A stretch of DNA of 41,777 nt from Chloroflexota bacterium. Lineage in GTDB: Bacteria > Chloroflexota > Dehalococcoidia > UBA2247 > RBG-13-53-26. The notes under the pieces are model-generated. The model was not told where the DNA came from. It made no database searches and worked only from the letters and a program-made list of their open reading frames with translations. Shown here piece after piece: positions 24,803 through 33,224 of this stretch. Within the stretch, counting starts at the first letter, position 1; every line of letters starts with the position of its first letter. The stretch spans positions 1 to 41,777 of the forward strand of contig VGOM01000018.1 of the NCBI GenBank assembly GCA_016875915.1. Reading direction: 5' to 3'. The position numbers and the translations under genes were made by a program.

Positions 24803-26509
24803 ATGGGGATAGAGACCGGATACTACCAGAAGCCCTGGCTGAAGCAATACCCCGCCGGCGTCCCTGAATCCTTTGAGGTCGTGGACAAGTCACTGCCCCA
24901 GGTCTTCGACGAAGTGGCCGGCAGGTACCCGGGCAAGAACGCCGTGGTCTTCTACGGCAGTGAGACCACCTACGGCAAGGTGAAGGAGGACGTGGACCGG
25001 TTCTCCGCCGCCCTGCAGGGACTGGGGATCGGCAAAGGGGACAGGGTGGCGGTCTATCTCCTGAACAGTCCGCAGTTCATCATCGCCTACTTCGGGGCCC
25101 TCAAGGCCGGGGCGGCGATCACCCCGATCAGCCCGGTCTACACCAGCATCGAGGTGAAACATCAGCTTGAGGACAGCGAAGCCCAGTCAATCATCTGTCA
25201 GGATTTCCTCTATGAAAACGTGGAGCAGTCGGGGGTGAGACTGAAGAACGTGATCATCACCGGCATTGAGGAGTACCTGCCCATGTCGAAGAAGATCATG
25301 GGCAAGGGCATCTCGGGGCGGTTCGGCAAAGGGGAAGCCATTTCGCCCAAGGCGGCGGAGGAACGGGGCCTGCACCTGTTCCAGAAGCTGATCAAGAAGT
25401 ACCCAGCCAGTCCGCCGTCGGTGCCCATCGATGCCGGCAAGGACATCGCGGTGCTGCCCTACACCGGCGGGACCACGGGGCTGCCCAAGGGAGCTGTGCT
25501 GACCCACCGCAACCTGGTGGCCTCCCAAATGCAGTGCCGGGCCTTCCTGCCGGCGCTGGAAGAGGGCAGGGAAGTGGTCCCGGCGCTGCTGCCCTTCTAC
25601 CACATCTACGGTCAGGTGGTGGTCATGCTGAACAGCCTGACCATGGGGGCGACGCTGCTGCTGTTCACCACGCCCGACCTCGAAGAGATCCTGGATGCCA
25701 TGACCAAGTACAAGGCGACCACCTTCTTCAGCGTGCCCACGGCGTACCAGTTCCTGAAGGACTATGACAAGACGGGTAAGGTCAACTGGAAGGGTCTCAA
25801 GGTGATCGTCAGCGGGGCAGACACCCTGCATGAATCGACCATCAAGGACTGGGAGAGGCGGACGGGGTCCAGGATCCAGGAGGGCTACGGGCTGACGGAG
25901 TGCAGCGCGGTGTCCCACCTCAACCCCCTGGGCAGACCGAAGGTGGGGTCGTTCGGCGTGCCCCTGCCCAACATGATGGCGGCGGTGGTGAATCATGAGA
26001 CCAACGAGTTCCTGCCGCCGGGCGAGATCGGCGAGATGATCCTGAACGGTCCGAACGTCATGAAGGGCTACTGGAACAGACCGAAGGACACCCGGGAAAG
26101 CCTGGTGGAGATCGACGGCAGGGTGTGGCTCAAGACCGGGGACCTGGTCAGGATGGATGACGAGGGCTACTTCTTCTTCTATGACCGGAAGAAGGACATG
26201 ATCAAGTACAAGGGCTACTCGGTGTTCGCCCGTGAGATAGAGGAGGTGCTGCACCAGCATCCCCAGGTCAAGGCGGCCGGCGTCCTCGGGGTGCCCGATG
26301 CGGTGGTGGGCCAACTGATCAAGGCCATCGTGGTCCTCCAGCCGGAAGCCAGGGGGAAGCTGTCCGAGGAGGAGCTAGTGAAATACTGCGCCGAGAGGCT
26401 GGCGCACTACAAGGTCCCCAAGATCGTGGAGTTCCGGGGCGAGCTGCCCAAGACCGACGTGGGGAAGGTGTCACACCGGGAGCTGCGGGAGGAGCTGGAG
26501 GAGGAATGA
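24803..26509 (+). CDS. AMP-forming acyl-CoA ligase (long-chain fatty-acid-CoA ligase type)
   Basis: Activates a carboxylic acid to its CoA thioester via an acyl-adenylate. The 568-residue protein has the adenylate-forming motifs in order: PYTGGTTGLPKGAVLTHRNL (P-loop), LLPFYHIYGQV, EGYGLTECS, WLKTGDLVRMDDEGYFFFYDRKKDMIKYKG, and the C-terminal catalytic Lys in KTDVGKVSHREL. Similarity is to FadD/4-coumarate ligase types; chain length or aromatic preference cannot be read from sequence alone. The ATG at 24803 has a GGAGG site 5 bases upstream and is preferred over a TTG at 24788. It overlaps livG by ATGA, tying activation to transport. Confidence 0.93.
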   Translation: MGIETGYYQKPWLKQYPAGVPESFEVVDKSLPQVFDEVAGRYPGKNAVVFYGSETTYGKVKEDVDRFSAALQGLGIGKGDRVAVYLLNSPQFIIAYFGALKAGAAITPISPVYTSIEVKHQLEDSEAQSIICQDFLYENVEQSGVRLKNVIITGIEEYLPMSKKIMGKGISGRFGKGEAISPKAAEERGLHLFQKLIKKYPASPPSVPIDAGKDIAVLPYTGGTTGLPKGAVLTHRNLVASQMQCRAFLPALEEGREVVPALLPFYHIYGQVVVMLNSLTMGATLLLFTTPDLEEILDAMTKYKATTFFSVPTAYQFLKDYDKTGKVNWKGLKVIVSGADTLHESTIKDWERRTGSRIQEGYGLTECSAVSHLNPLGRPKVGSFGVPLPNMMAAVVNHETNEFLPPGEIGEMILNGPNVMKGYWNRPKDTRESLVEIDGRVWLKTGDLVRMDDEGYFFFYDRKKDMIKYKGYSVFAREIEEVLHQHPQVKAAGVLGVPDAVVGQLIKAIVVLQPEARGKLSEEELVKYCAERLAHYKVPKIVEFRGELPKTDVGKVSHRELREELEEE

Positions 26510-27280
26510 CCCTGAGTCCACCCTTCCTTGAGGTGGAGAAGCTGACCAAGAGCTTCGGGGGGCTGACGGCCGTGAATGACGTCAGCTTCCGCATCGCGAA
26601 AGGACAGGTGGTCGGCCTGATCGGCCCCAACGGGGCGGGGAAGACCACGCTGCTCCGCCTGATGACCGGAATCCTCCGGCCCGACTCGGGCAGGGTGCGC
26701 TTCAAGGAGAGGGACATCACCAGGGCCAAGCCCTGGGACATCGTCAATCTGGGCATCGCCGGCACCTTCCAGGTGACCCGGCCGTTCCGCCGCCTGCCCA
26801 TCATCGCCAATGTCATGGTGGCCTGCCTGTCGCCCCGGGCGATGAAGAGGGGGGAGTGGGTGAAGACCGTCGAAGCCAGGGCCCTGGATGCCCTGGAGTT
26901 CGTGGGCATCTCGGACCTGGCCCGCGAGCCGGCCTCCTGTCTGGCCCACGGCGACCTGAGGCGCCTGGAGATCGCCCGGGCCATAGCCACCGACCCGGAG
27001 ATGCTCCTCCTGGACGAGCCCTTCAGCGGGCTCAATCCGGCGGAGACGGGCCTGCTGGCCAAGTCGATACGCCGGCTGCACAAAGGGGGGAGATTCGGCC
27101 GGCTGCACAGCGAAGGACCGACCATGATCATCATCGAGCACAAACTGGCCGAGCTGATGAAGATAGTGGACAGGGTGATAGTGCTGGACTTCGGCCAGTT
27201 GATCGCCGACGGCACCCCGGAGGAGATCGTGAGGAACGAGAGGGTGATGGAGGCGTGCATCGGCAAGGGGGTCTGCCCCA

Positions 27281-27291
<11 letters not shown>
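26506..27291 (+). CDS. livG: Branched-chain amino acid-type ABC transporter ATP-binding protein LivG
   Basis: One of two cytoplasmic ATPases of a Liv-type importer. The 261-residue protein shows Walker A GLIGPNGAGKTTLLRLMTG, the LivG-specific GIAGTFQVTRPFRRLPIIANVMVA, Walker B MLLLDEPFSGLNP and the switch His in MIIIEHKL. The ABC signature is unusual: LAHGDLRRLEIARAIA where LivG proteins usually have LAYGxQRRLEIARAL. Start ATG overlaps the ligase stop. Near residue 195 a Gly/Arg-rich insertion (KGGRFGRLHSEGP) lengthens the usual loop before the switch strand. Partner permeases and binding protein are on the opposite strand downstream. Confidence 0.93.
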
Positions 27292-28030
<739 letters not shown>

Positions 28031-28036
28031 TCCGCC

Positions 28037-29110
28037 CTACCGGGCCAGCTCCGCGGTGCACACCCGGCACTTCTGACGCCAGGCGACATTCTGCAGCTTG
28101 CACCGGGGGCAGATCTTCTCCGTCTTGTCCCGCAGCCAGGTGATCAGTCCCCGGGGCATGAAGAGGAGGACCAGGAGCACGATGCAGGCGAAGATGAGCA
28201 GCTTCCGCTGCGCGAACTCCTCGGAGAACTCCGCCAGGTACCTGATCAGCACGTACTCGGTCAGCGGGTAGAGGATGAGGACCCCGGCCATGGGCCCGTA
28301 GATGGTGGCCATGCCCCCGAAGACGGCCCAGATGATGGCCTGGAAGGAGAGGAGAAGCTGCAGGGTTGAGGGACTGGCCGACTTGAGGAAGTGGACGTAG
28401 AGGCCCCCGGCGATGCCGGCGAACAGTCCGCTGAGGCAGAAGGCCAGCAGCTTGTAGCGGGTGGTGTTTATGCCCGACGCCCGCGCGGTGACCTCGTCCT
28501 CCCGGATGGCATGGAAGATGAGGCCGATCTTGGAGTCTGTGATCTTCCACATGATGAAGCCCAGGACCATCATGGAAGGGATGGCGATGTAGTAGGACGC
28601 CACCCTTGATCCGGCCAGGGGGTCTATGCCGTCGTTGATGCCCAGTTCCCCCTGGGTGAATCTGGGCAGGGCATAGACCACGCCGAGGAGGATCAGGGGG
28701 AAGGCCAGGGTGGCGAAGGCCAGATATGTCCCCCGCAGCCGCAGGCAGGGCAGGCCGACCAGGAGGCCGGCCAGAACCGCTGCGGCGGCGCCCAGGGGGA
28801 TGGTGGCCCAGGGGGGCAGTCCCACGTTCCGGTTGAGAAGGGCCGAGGTGTAGACGGCCACCCCGAAGAACAGGGCGTGTCCGAAGTTGATCTGCCCGGT
28901 GAAGCCGGAGAGCAGGTCCCAACTGGCGGCGAAGATGGCGAAGATGGCGGCCAGGATGAGCACCCGGAGCAGGAAGGGCTCCTGGGAGATGAGGGGGAAC
29001 AGCAGCAGGAAGGCGCAGACTGCGAGGAGGACGGTTCGAGCGGGGAGGACGAAGACCTCGTCCTTGAGCAGTCTCAGCCACCGGGCGGCGTAGGCCGCTG
29101 CGACGCTCAT
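28037..29110 (-). CDS. livM: Liv-type ABC permease LivM with C-terminal zinc-ribbon-like tail
   Basis: Inner-membrane permease subunit, 357 residues, with about nine to ten transmembrane helices and the LivM marks LLSGFTGQINFGHALFFGVAVYTSALL and the cytoplasmic loop RASGINTTRYKLLAFCLSG that contacts the ATPases. The odd part is the last 25 residues: after GLITWLRDKTEK comes CPRC, ten residues, then CRVC, a CxxC-N10-CxxC zinc-ribbon-like pair on the side that should face the cytoplasm. LivM proteins do not normally carry this. The ATG overlaps the livH stop (ATGA). Transcribed with livK and livH, converging on livF. Confidence 0.93.
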   Translation of the reverse strand: MSVAAAYAARWLRLLKDEVFVLPARTVLLAVCAFLLLFPLISQEPFLLRVLILAAIFAIFAASWDLLSGFTGQINFGHALFFGVAVYTSALLNRNVGLPPWATIPLGAAAAVLAGLLVGLPCLRLRGTYLAFATLAFPLILLGVVYALPRFTQGELGINDGIDPLAGSRVASYYIAIPSMMVLGFIMWKITDSKIGLIFHAIREDEVTARASGINTTRYKLLAFCLSGLFAGIAGGLYVHFLKSASPSTLQLLLSFQAIIWAVFGGMATIYGPMAGVLILYPLTEYVLIRYLAEFSEEFAQRKLLIFACIVLLVLLFMPRGLITWLRDKTEKICPRCKLQNVAWRQKCRVCTAELAR

Positions 29111-29982
29111 CCCCTCTCCTCCTCGAAGACCACTCCGAACAGCCCCTCGGGCTTGATGAGGATGACGATGAGCATGATGGTCAGGGCCACCGAGGTCTTG
29201 AGGAAGGCTCCGGACGGCGCCAGGAAGACCACCAGGCTCTCAGCGAAGGCGAGGACCAGGGCGCCGATGAGGCTGCCCTTGAGGCTGCCCAGTCCCCCCA
29301 GGACTACGACGGCCAGGATCATCACCAGGGGATGGGCCCACATTGCGGGGGTGAGCACGAAGAGGGGGGCCACCAGCGCCCCGGCCACGGCGGCCAGGCC
29401 AACGGAGATGGCCATGGTGAGCATCTCCATCCGGGGAACGTCGATGCCCATGAGGTTGGCCACCTCTCTGTCCTGAGCTACCGACCGGATGGCGACGCCG
29501 GTCTTGGTCCTCATGAGGAAGATCCAGGTGGCCAGGAGGAGCAGGAGGACCACACCCAGGGTGAGGAGCTGCTGGTTCAGGACGGAGACGCCGAATACCT
29601 CCGTGGCCCCGGCCACGATCCGGGGCGTCCCTGCCTCGGGCTCGCCGCCGAATCCCTTGAGGACGGCTTCCTGGATGATCACGGCCACGGCTATGGTGAC
29701 GATTAGGGTGGTGGCCTCGTGCTGACGGACCCTGGCGATGAGCACCCTATAGGTGAGAATGCCGGTGATGGTCACGGCCACGATGGCAATGACGATGGAG
29801 GCGTAGAGGCTGAGGCCGGCGCTGCTCGTCAGGCCGAATATGAGATAGGCGGCCAGCATGTAGAAGGCGGTGTGGGAGAGGTTGACGATGCGGGCGACGC
29901 CGAAGATAAGGGAGAAGCCCAAGGCCAGCAGAGCGTAGACTCCGCTCAAGACCAGCCCGTGAATGATGATGTTCTCTGCCAT
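29107..29982 (-). CDS. livH: Liv-type ABC permease LivH
   Basis: Second permease of the importer, 291 residues, about eight membrane helices. Characteristic stretches are IIHGLVLSGVYALLALGFSLIFGVARIVNLSHTAFYML at the N-terminus (the LivH G-x-x-Y-A-L-x-A-x-G-L motif), AIRSVAQDREVANLMGIDVPRMEMLTMAISVGLAAVAGALVAP (the coupling-helix region) and MILAVVVLGGLGSLKGSLIGALVLAFAESL. Translationally coupled to livM. A 136-base gap with a stem-loop separates it from livK. Confidence 0.94.
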   Translation of the reverse strand: MAENIIIHGLVLSGVYALLALGFSLIFGVARIVNLSHTAFYMLAAYLIFGLTSSAGLSLYASIVIAIVAVTITGILTYRVLIARVRQHEATTLIVTIAVAVIIQEAVLKGFGGEPEAGTPRIVAGATEVFGVSVLNQQLLTLGVVLLLLLATWIFLMRTKTGVAIRSVAQDREVANLMGIDVPRMEMLTMAISVGLAAVAGALVAPLFVLTPAMWAHPLVMILAVVVLGGLGSLKGSLIGALVLAFAESLVVFLAPSGAFLKTSVALTIMLIVILIKPEGLFGVVFEEERG

Positions 29983-30039
29983 GGGCGGTCCGGCCCGGAG
30001 GCTTCTTCGGCTAGTGCAGTGCTTCTCAGGTATCGCTAT

Positions 30040-30084
30040 GTGGGGTGGTGCCAGGCCGGATCAGGGACCCGACACCCACCCCAC
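30040..30084 (-). repeat. Stem-loop between livK and livH
   Basis: GTGGGGTGG (30040-30048) and CCACCCCAC (30076-30084) form a perfect 9-base stem with a 27-base loop in the livK-livH gap. No T-run follows on the minus strand. Such intercistronic stems often protect the highly expressed binding-protein message; that role is inferred. Confidence 0.45.
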
Positions 30085-30118
30085 GAACGATAGTCAATCT
30101 AGCGAACCGTTCACCACG

Positions 30119-31414
30119 CTAGGTCCAGTAGTCGATCACCCACGGCGGCAACTGATAAGGCACGATGCCTTCGTAGGTTACGCTGGGCCCGCCGACAGGC
30201 CAGGAGCCATCCGCCGGCGGCCAGACGCCCTTCAGTTCGCCGTCCTGCCACTGGACGCCGACCCCGGTGACGTAGCCCGGTCCCCAGGTCACGTCGTGCT
30301 TGGCGCTGAAGACGAAGCGGCCCCCGGTGCCGACGTAGTCCGTCTTCTCCAGCTCGGCCACGATGTCATCCTGCTCCAGGCTGTCGGCCCTCTCGATGGC
30401 CGCCTTCAGGATGTAGAGGGCATCATAGGTCCCGGCGTTGTAGGTCGGGGTCTCGCCCATCTCATCGATGAAGGCATCCATGAAGGCCGCCGTCTTCTCT
30501 GTCAGATCGACATCCCGGGCATAGACGTTGAGGGTCATCTCGTAGTTGCCGAATCCGCCGGTGTTGTCAACGAAGCTGTCAGCTTGGGCCATGACGTTGA
30601 TGCCCACCGAGGCGGCCGGTATCTTCATCTCGCCCCAGGTCCGGCCGTAGGCGATGCCCACCGTCCCGGACAGGGCGGTCATAATCATGTTGGCCCCGGA
30701 GTCCTTGATGGCCGTGAGCTCCGCGGACACGTTGGTGGCCTCCGCTGACGGCTGCCAGACGCCGACCACCTGGATTCCCTTGGTGGGAAGAATAGCCTGG
30801 GCAGCGCCCACGATGGCTTCCGTCCAGGACGCCTTCTCGGCCAGCACAGCCAGCTTGGGGGCCTTCAGGAGCTGTGTCCCCACCTTCTGGGCGACCATGC
30901 CCACCAGGGTGAAGTTCATCTGGCCCAGATAGGTGTTGTTGAACGGGGTGACCCGGAACCAGTACTTGTAGCGCTCGTAGTCCTCAGCCACCTTGTCGCT
31001 CATCTTGGTTTCGCTGGAGCCGCAGACCATGAAGATGGTCTGGGAGTCCATGGCCACTTCCTGCACGGCCAGGGCGGCCTCGCTTCTGATGGTCCCCATG
31101 AGGATGTCCACCTTGTCTACGGTGATGGCCTTCTCGGCCGCGCTGGTGGCATCGGTGGGGCTCAGAAGCTCGTTGGAGTCCACCTTGACCAGCTTGATCT
31201 TGTAGGTCTCGTCGCCGACCTGGATCCCGCCGGCCTCGTTGATCTCGTCAGCGGCCAGGGTGGCCCCCATCCAGTGGTGCTTGCCCATCTGGAACTCCAT
31301 GGGGCCGATGACGCCGACCTTGATCTGTTTGGCTTCCTCTCCGGCACAGCCCAGTGCCGTCAATATCAGACTGGCAACGAGCAGCAGGGTCGCTCCCCTG
31401 ATCAGCCACTTCAT
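30119..31414 (-). CDS. Liv-type ABC transporter substrate-binding lipoprotein
   Basis: Extracytoplasmic binding protein of 431 residues. A lipoprotein signal (Met-Lys-Trp, hydrophobic core, lipobox LTALGC) anchors it in the membrane. The mature part follows the type I periplasmic fold: KQIKVGVIGPMEFQMGKHHWMGATLAADEINEAGGI, the middle segment PTDATSAAEKAITVDKVDILMGTIRSEAALAVQEV and MFRVTPFNN-like YWFRVTPFNNTYLGQMNF. The trio of binding protein, two permeases and two ATPases is complete in this locus. Ligand is unknown: the neighbouring acyl-CoA ligase suggests an organic acid, though amino acids, urea or amides are also carried by this family. The ATG at 31414 gives the signal peptide; the frame extends 13 codons upstream. 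Confidence 0.93.
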   Translation of the reverse strand: MKWLIRGATLLLVASLILTALGCAGEEAKQIKVGVIGPMEFQMGKHHWMGATLAADEINEAGGIQVGDETYKIKLVKVDSNELLSPTDATSAAEKAITVDKVDILMGTIRSEAALAVQEVAMDSQTIFMVCGSSETKMSDKVAEDYERYKYWFRVTPFNNTYLGQMNFTLVGMVAQKVGTQLLKAPKLAVLAEKASWTEAIVGAAQAILPTKGIQVVGVWQPSAEATNVSAELTAIKDSGANMIMTALSGTVGIAYGRTWGEMKIPAASVGINVMAQADSFVDNTGGFGNYEMTLNVYARDVDLTEKTAAFMDAFIDEMGETPTYNAGTYDALYILKAAIERADSLEQDDIVAELEKTDYVGTGGRFVFSAKHDVTWGPGYVTGVGVQWQDGELKGVWPPADGSWPVGGPSVTYEGIVPYQLPPWVIDYWT

Positions 31415-31531
31415 CTCTTTTCCCCCTCTCTGGCGTTTACTCCGGGCTGCCAAGTGATTTCATCGTCGGGAACTGCCTCGCGTCAGGTCAATAGTGCTAC
31501 CTCCCTTCTGCAGTAATTCCCATAGTAGTAA

Positions 31532-31584
31532 TGTCACACAGGCTGGTCTGTGACAATATTCTGCCTAGCGGCGGCTGTTGTCAA
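31532..31584 (-). promoter_or_regulatory. livK promoter with inverted-repeat operator
   Basis: On the minus strand TTGACA (31584-31579), a 17-base spacer and GAATAT (31561-31556). Immediately downstream, covering the likely start of transcription, is a perfect 7-base inverted repeat, TGTCACA (31532-31538) and TGTGACA (31549-31555), 10 bases apart. The position suits a repressor responding to the transported substrate or its CoA ester. Confidence 0.55.
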
Positions 31585-31626
31585 GACCTGGCTGCGGGGC
31601 CTCCGCCCCACCACCCCGGCCCCGTG

Positions 31627-31653
31627 GATCCCGGGTCAAGTGCGGGATGACAT
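31627..31653. repeat. REP-like dispersed palindrome, copy 1
   Basis: GATCCCGGGTCAAG followed by TGCGGGATGACAT, an imperfect palindrome (GATCCCG...CGGGAT) of the type GATnCCGnnTCAAGnGCGGnATGACA. Two relatives occur at 31672-31689 and 33770-33795. This family of short intergenic palindromes is common in many genomes. Confidence 0.55.
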
Positions 31654-31671
31654 GGAGAAGTGTTTGGGCTA

Positions 31672-31689
31672 TCAAGTGCGGCATGATCC
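31672..31689. repeat. REP-like dispersed palindrome, copy 2 (partial)
   Basis: TCAAGTGCGGCATGATCC, the right half of the same repeat, 18 bases after copy 1. The rest of the 31585-31973 gap is GC-rich and has no gene I can support. Confidence 0.4.
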
Positions 31690-31973
31690 TTCCCGGAAGG
31701 GAAGGACCTGGCGGCATGCCCCGCCCCACCCCGGGATGGCGGATCGGGTTTGGGTTGCCTGACCCGGGAGGGGTTCCCCGGGGAGGACGCAGGTATATCT
31801 ACCTACTCCACCAGGGCCCTGACCAAGCGGTTTCTGCTCCCACAGTGATCTGTCATTGGCGACTTTTCGGCAGGCTGCGACAGGTATGGCGGCGGAAGTC
31901 GAATGGCCCCGCCCGGTGCTACCCTTATCGTGGAAAAGAAAAAGGCCCACCGCCTGGAGAAGGAGGAACCAAA

Positions 31974-32123
31974 ATGGAATGGGAGATGGTGGTAGCAATA
32001 GCAGTGGCAACCCCGGTAATCCTTCTGCCGGTGGCCTTCGTCTGGTACCTCAACCTGGCCGGCCTCTACGCGGCGGTCACTGAGGCCCGGAAGGCCCGCA
32101 AAGGCGCCAAAGCGACGGCATAG
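31974..32123 (+). CDS. Single-pass membrane microprotein, 49 aa (paralogue 1)
   Basis: A short gene with an excellent ribosome site (AAGGAGG, seven bases before ATG 31974). The protein starts Met-Glu-Trp, has one transmembrane helix centred on PVILLPVAFVWYLNL, then AGLYAAVTEARKARK and a basic cytoplasmic tail. The charge pattern predicts the N-terminus outside and the C-terminus inside, which is an inference. Its neighbour at 32179 shares the Met-Glu-Trp start, a 15-residue identical core and a basic tail. I recall similar microproteins in other Dehalococcoidia assemblies, with no assigned function. The frame stays open upstream to 31578 but that part is low-complexity GC-rich sequence with no start signal. 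Confidence 0.75.
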   Translation: MEWEMVVAIAVATPVILLPVAFVWYLNLAGLYAAVTEARKARKGAKATA

Positions 32124-32178
32124 GCAGGATGAGTCGAGAGGCGCTCCGAGACAGAGATGATGCGAAGGAGGCAGTGAA

Positions 32179-32349
32179 ATGGAATGGCAGTTCATCGTAG
32201 CGATGGTGGTGATAGTCCCGGTGATACTCCTGCCGGTGGCGTTCGTGTGGTACCTGAACCTGGGCGGCCTGTATGCCACGGTCCGCGAGGCCCGTGCCAA
32301 GAGGGCAGCGGAGAAGCGGCCGGCCACTGAGAAGGTCAGAGCCGGCTAG
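32179..32349 (+). CDS. Single-pass membrane microprotein, 56 aa (paralogue 2)
   Basis: ATG 32179 follows AAGGAGG by eight bases, the same arrangement as its neighbour. The sequence begins MEWQFIVAMVVIV, shares PVILLPVAFVWYLNL exactly with paralogue 1, then GGLYATVREAR and a longer Lys/Arg/Glu-rich tail. A tandem duplication with divergence mainly in the flanks of the helix is the simplest explanation; keeping the helix core identical suggests a conserved helix-helix partner. It ends 37 bases before a terminator hairpin, so the two genes form a small operon. Confidence 0.75.
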   Translation: MEWQFIVAMVVIVPVILLPVAFVWYLNLGGLYATVREARAKRAAEKRPATEKVRAG

Positions 32350-32386
32350 CCGGGTGACAGAGAGACAGCAGAACTCCGCAGAGTCT

Positions 32387-32409
32387 GGGGCTCCGTGAGG
32401 AGCCCCTTT
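32387..32409 (+). terminator. Terminator of the microprotein operon
   Basis: GGGGCTCC (32387-32394), loop GTGA, GGAGCCCC (32399-32406), then TTT. A perfect 8-base stem with a short T-run, 37 bases after the second microprotein stop. Confidence 0.65.
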
Positions 32410-32468
32410 CCATTTGTGGTCATCATGCCGGGCGTCAGCGCAAGCTGCGGTAGATCGGGACAAGAAGA

Positions 32469-32592
32469 AAGCCCACTCATCAGAGTGGGCTTCTTTTCTT
32501 CGTCAGAAAGGGGGGTGACCTCTCAGACGATACCTATTCTGGACCAGACAGGTCCGGTTCTCTGTAACTTATGTCACCCGTATGGGGGTGAC
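32469..32592 (+). repeat. Structured direct repeat, copy A (upstream of pilin)
   Basis: Begins with a terminator hairpin, AAGCCCACTC-ATCA-GAGTGGGCTT plus CTTTTCTT (32469-32500). Then comes a module bounded by GGGTGAC (32513-32519) and GTCACCC (32573-32579), with an inner hairpin GGACC-AGACA-GGTCC (32541-32555). Another GGGGGTGAC closes the repeat. Copy B at 33100-33224 has the same order and is about 85-90% identical by eye, with stems kept and loops changed. Confidence 0.8.
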
Positions 32593-32656
32593 TTGTGAAA
32601 CGCGCAGGGGCTGATGTGATCCGGTTGTGAGGCCGCTGGTGTACACTGCGGCCATC

Positions 32657-33079
32657 ATGGTGTGCCCGGCTGGACCCCGGAGAGATGAGCGCGGCTTCAC
32701 CCTGGTGGAACTGCTGGTGGTGGTGGTCATACTGGGGGTGATTGCCGCCGTGGCCACGCTGGGGGTAACCCGATTCATCGGCAGCAGCAATGTCGATGCG
32801 GCCAACACCGAGATGCATCAGGCGAGGACGGCCATCGTCCTCTGCCTCTACGAAGCCGAAGCGATGGAGATCGATGCAGCGGTCCCTGCGGGTTGGGATG
32901 GCAGTGCAGGCGTGGTTGAAGCCACCGGTGCATCCGGGACGACCCACGATGCTGCCGACTATCTACACGGGGGAGCACCGTTCAAGGCCAGCTACATCCT
33001 GAACAAGGCCGGTCACATCACCGGTGTGGCCAGCGTCTCCTGGCCCAGCGTGACCTGGGCGGGCGACCACTGGGAATAG
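32657..33079 (+). CDS. Type IV pilin-like protein with prepilin N-terminus
   Basis: The 140-residue protein has a short leader ending RRDERG followed by FTLVELLVVVVILGVIAAVAT, the prepilin-peptidase site (cleavage after Gly, mature Phe1, conserved Glu5) and hydrophobic helix. The C-terminal part (EMHQARTAIVLCLYEAEAMEI, then Gly/Ala/Thr-rich sequence) matches small pseudopilin-like proteins in shape only. No pilus assembly genes (pilB, pilC, pilD) are in the window, so it depends on machinery elsewhere. Start is uncertain: ATG 32657 or GTG 32627, neither with a good ribosome site. Two structured repeats bracket the gene, so it may form a movable or duplicated unit. Confidence 0.8.
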   Translation: MVCPAGPRRDERGFTLVELLVVVVILGVIAAVATLGVTRFIGSSNVDAANTEMHQARTAIVLCLYEAEAMEIDAAVPAGWDGSAGVVEATGASGTTHDAADYLHGGAPFKASYILNKAGHITGVASVSWPSVTWAGDHWE

Positions 33080-33099
33080 GAAACAAACAGGAAAGAGGG

Positions 33100-33224
33100 A
33101 AGCCCACTCGTCAGAGTGGGCTTCTTGTTTTGGTCGGAAAGGGGGGTGACCTCTCAGACGATCCCTATTCTGGACCAAACCGGTCCGTTTCTCTGTAACC
33201 TGTGTCACCCATATCGGGGTGGAC
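33100..33224 (+). repeat. Structured direct repeat, copy B (downstream of pilin)
   Basis: Same architecture as copy A: terminator hairpin AAGCCCACTC-GTCA-GAGTGGGCTT (33100-33123) with T-rich tail, GGGTGAC (33144-33150), GGACC-AAACC-GGTCC (33172-33186, with one extra C in the loop side), GTCACCC (33204-33210) and GGGGTGGAC. It ends exactly at the stop codon of the convergent lipoprotein gene (33225-33227). The first hairpin probably terminates pilin transcription. Confidence 0.8.

Noticed and set aside
31578-31973. Long upstream extension of the first microprotein frame
   Set aside because: Covers intergenic palindromes and GC-rich junk; the strong ribosome site and the shared Met-Glu-Trp start with its paralogue fix the start at 31974.
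32469-33224. A complete insertion sequence containing the pilin gene
   Set aside because: The flanking repeats are direct, contain terminators, and no transposase lies between them; a simple IS is not supported.
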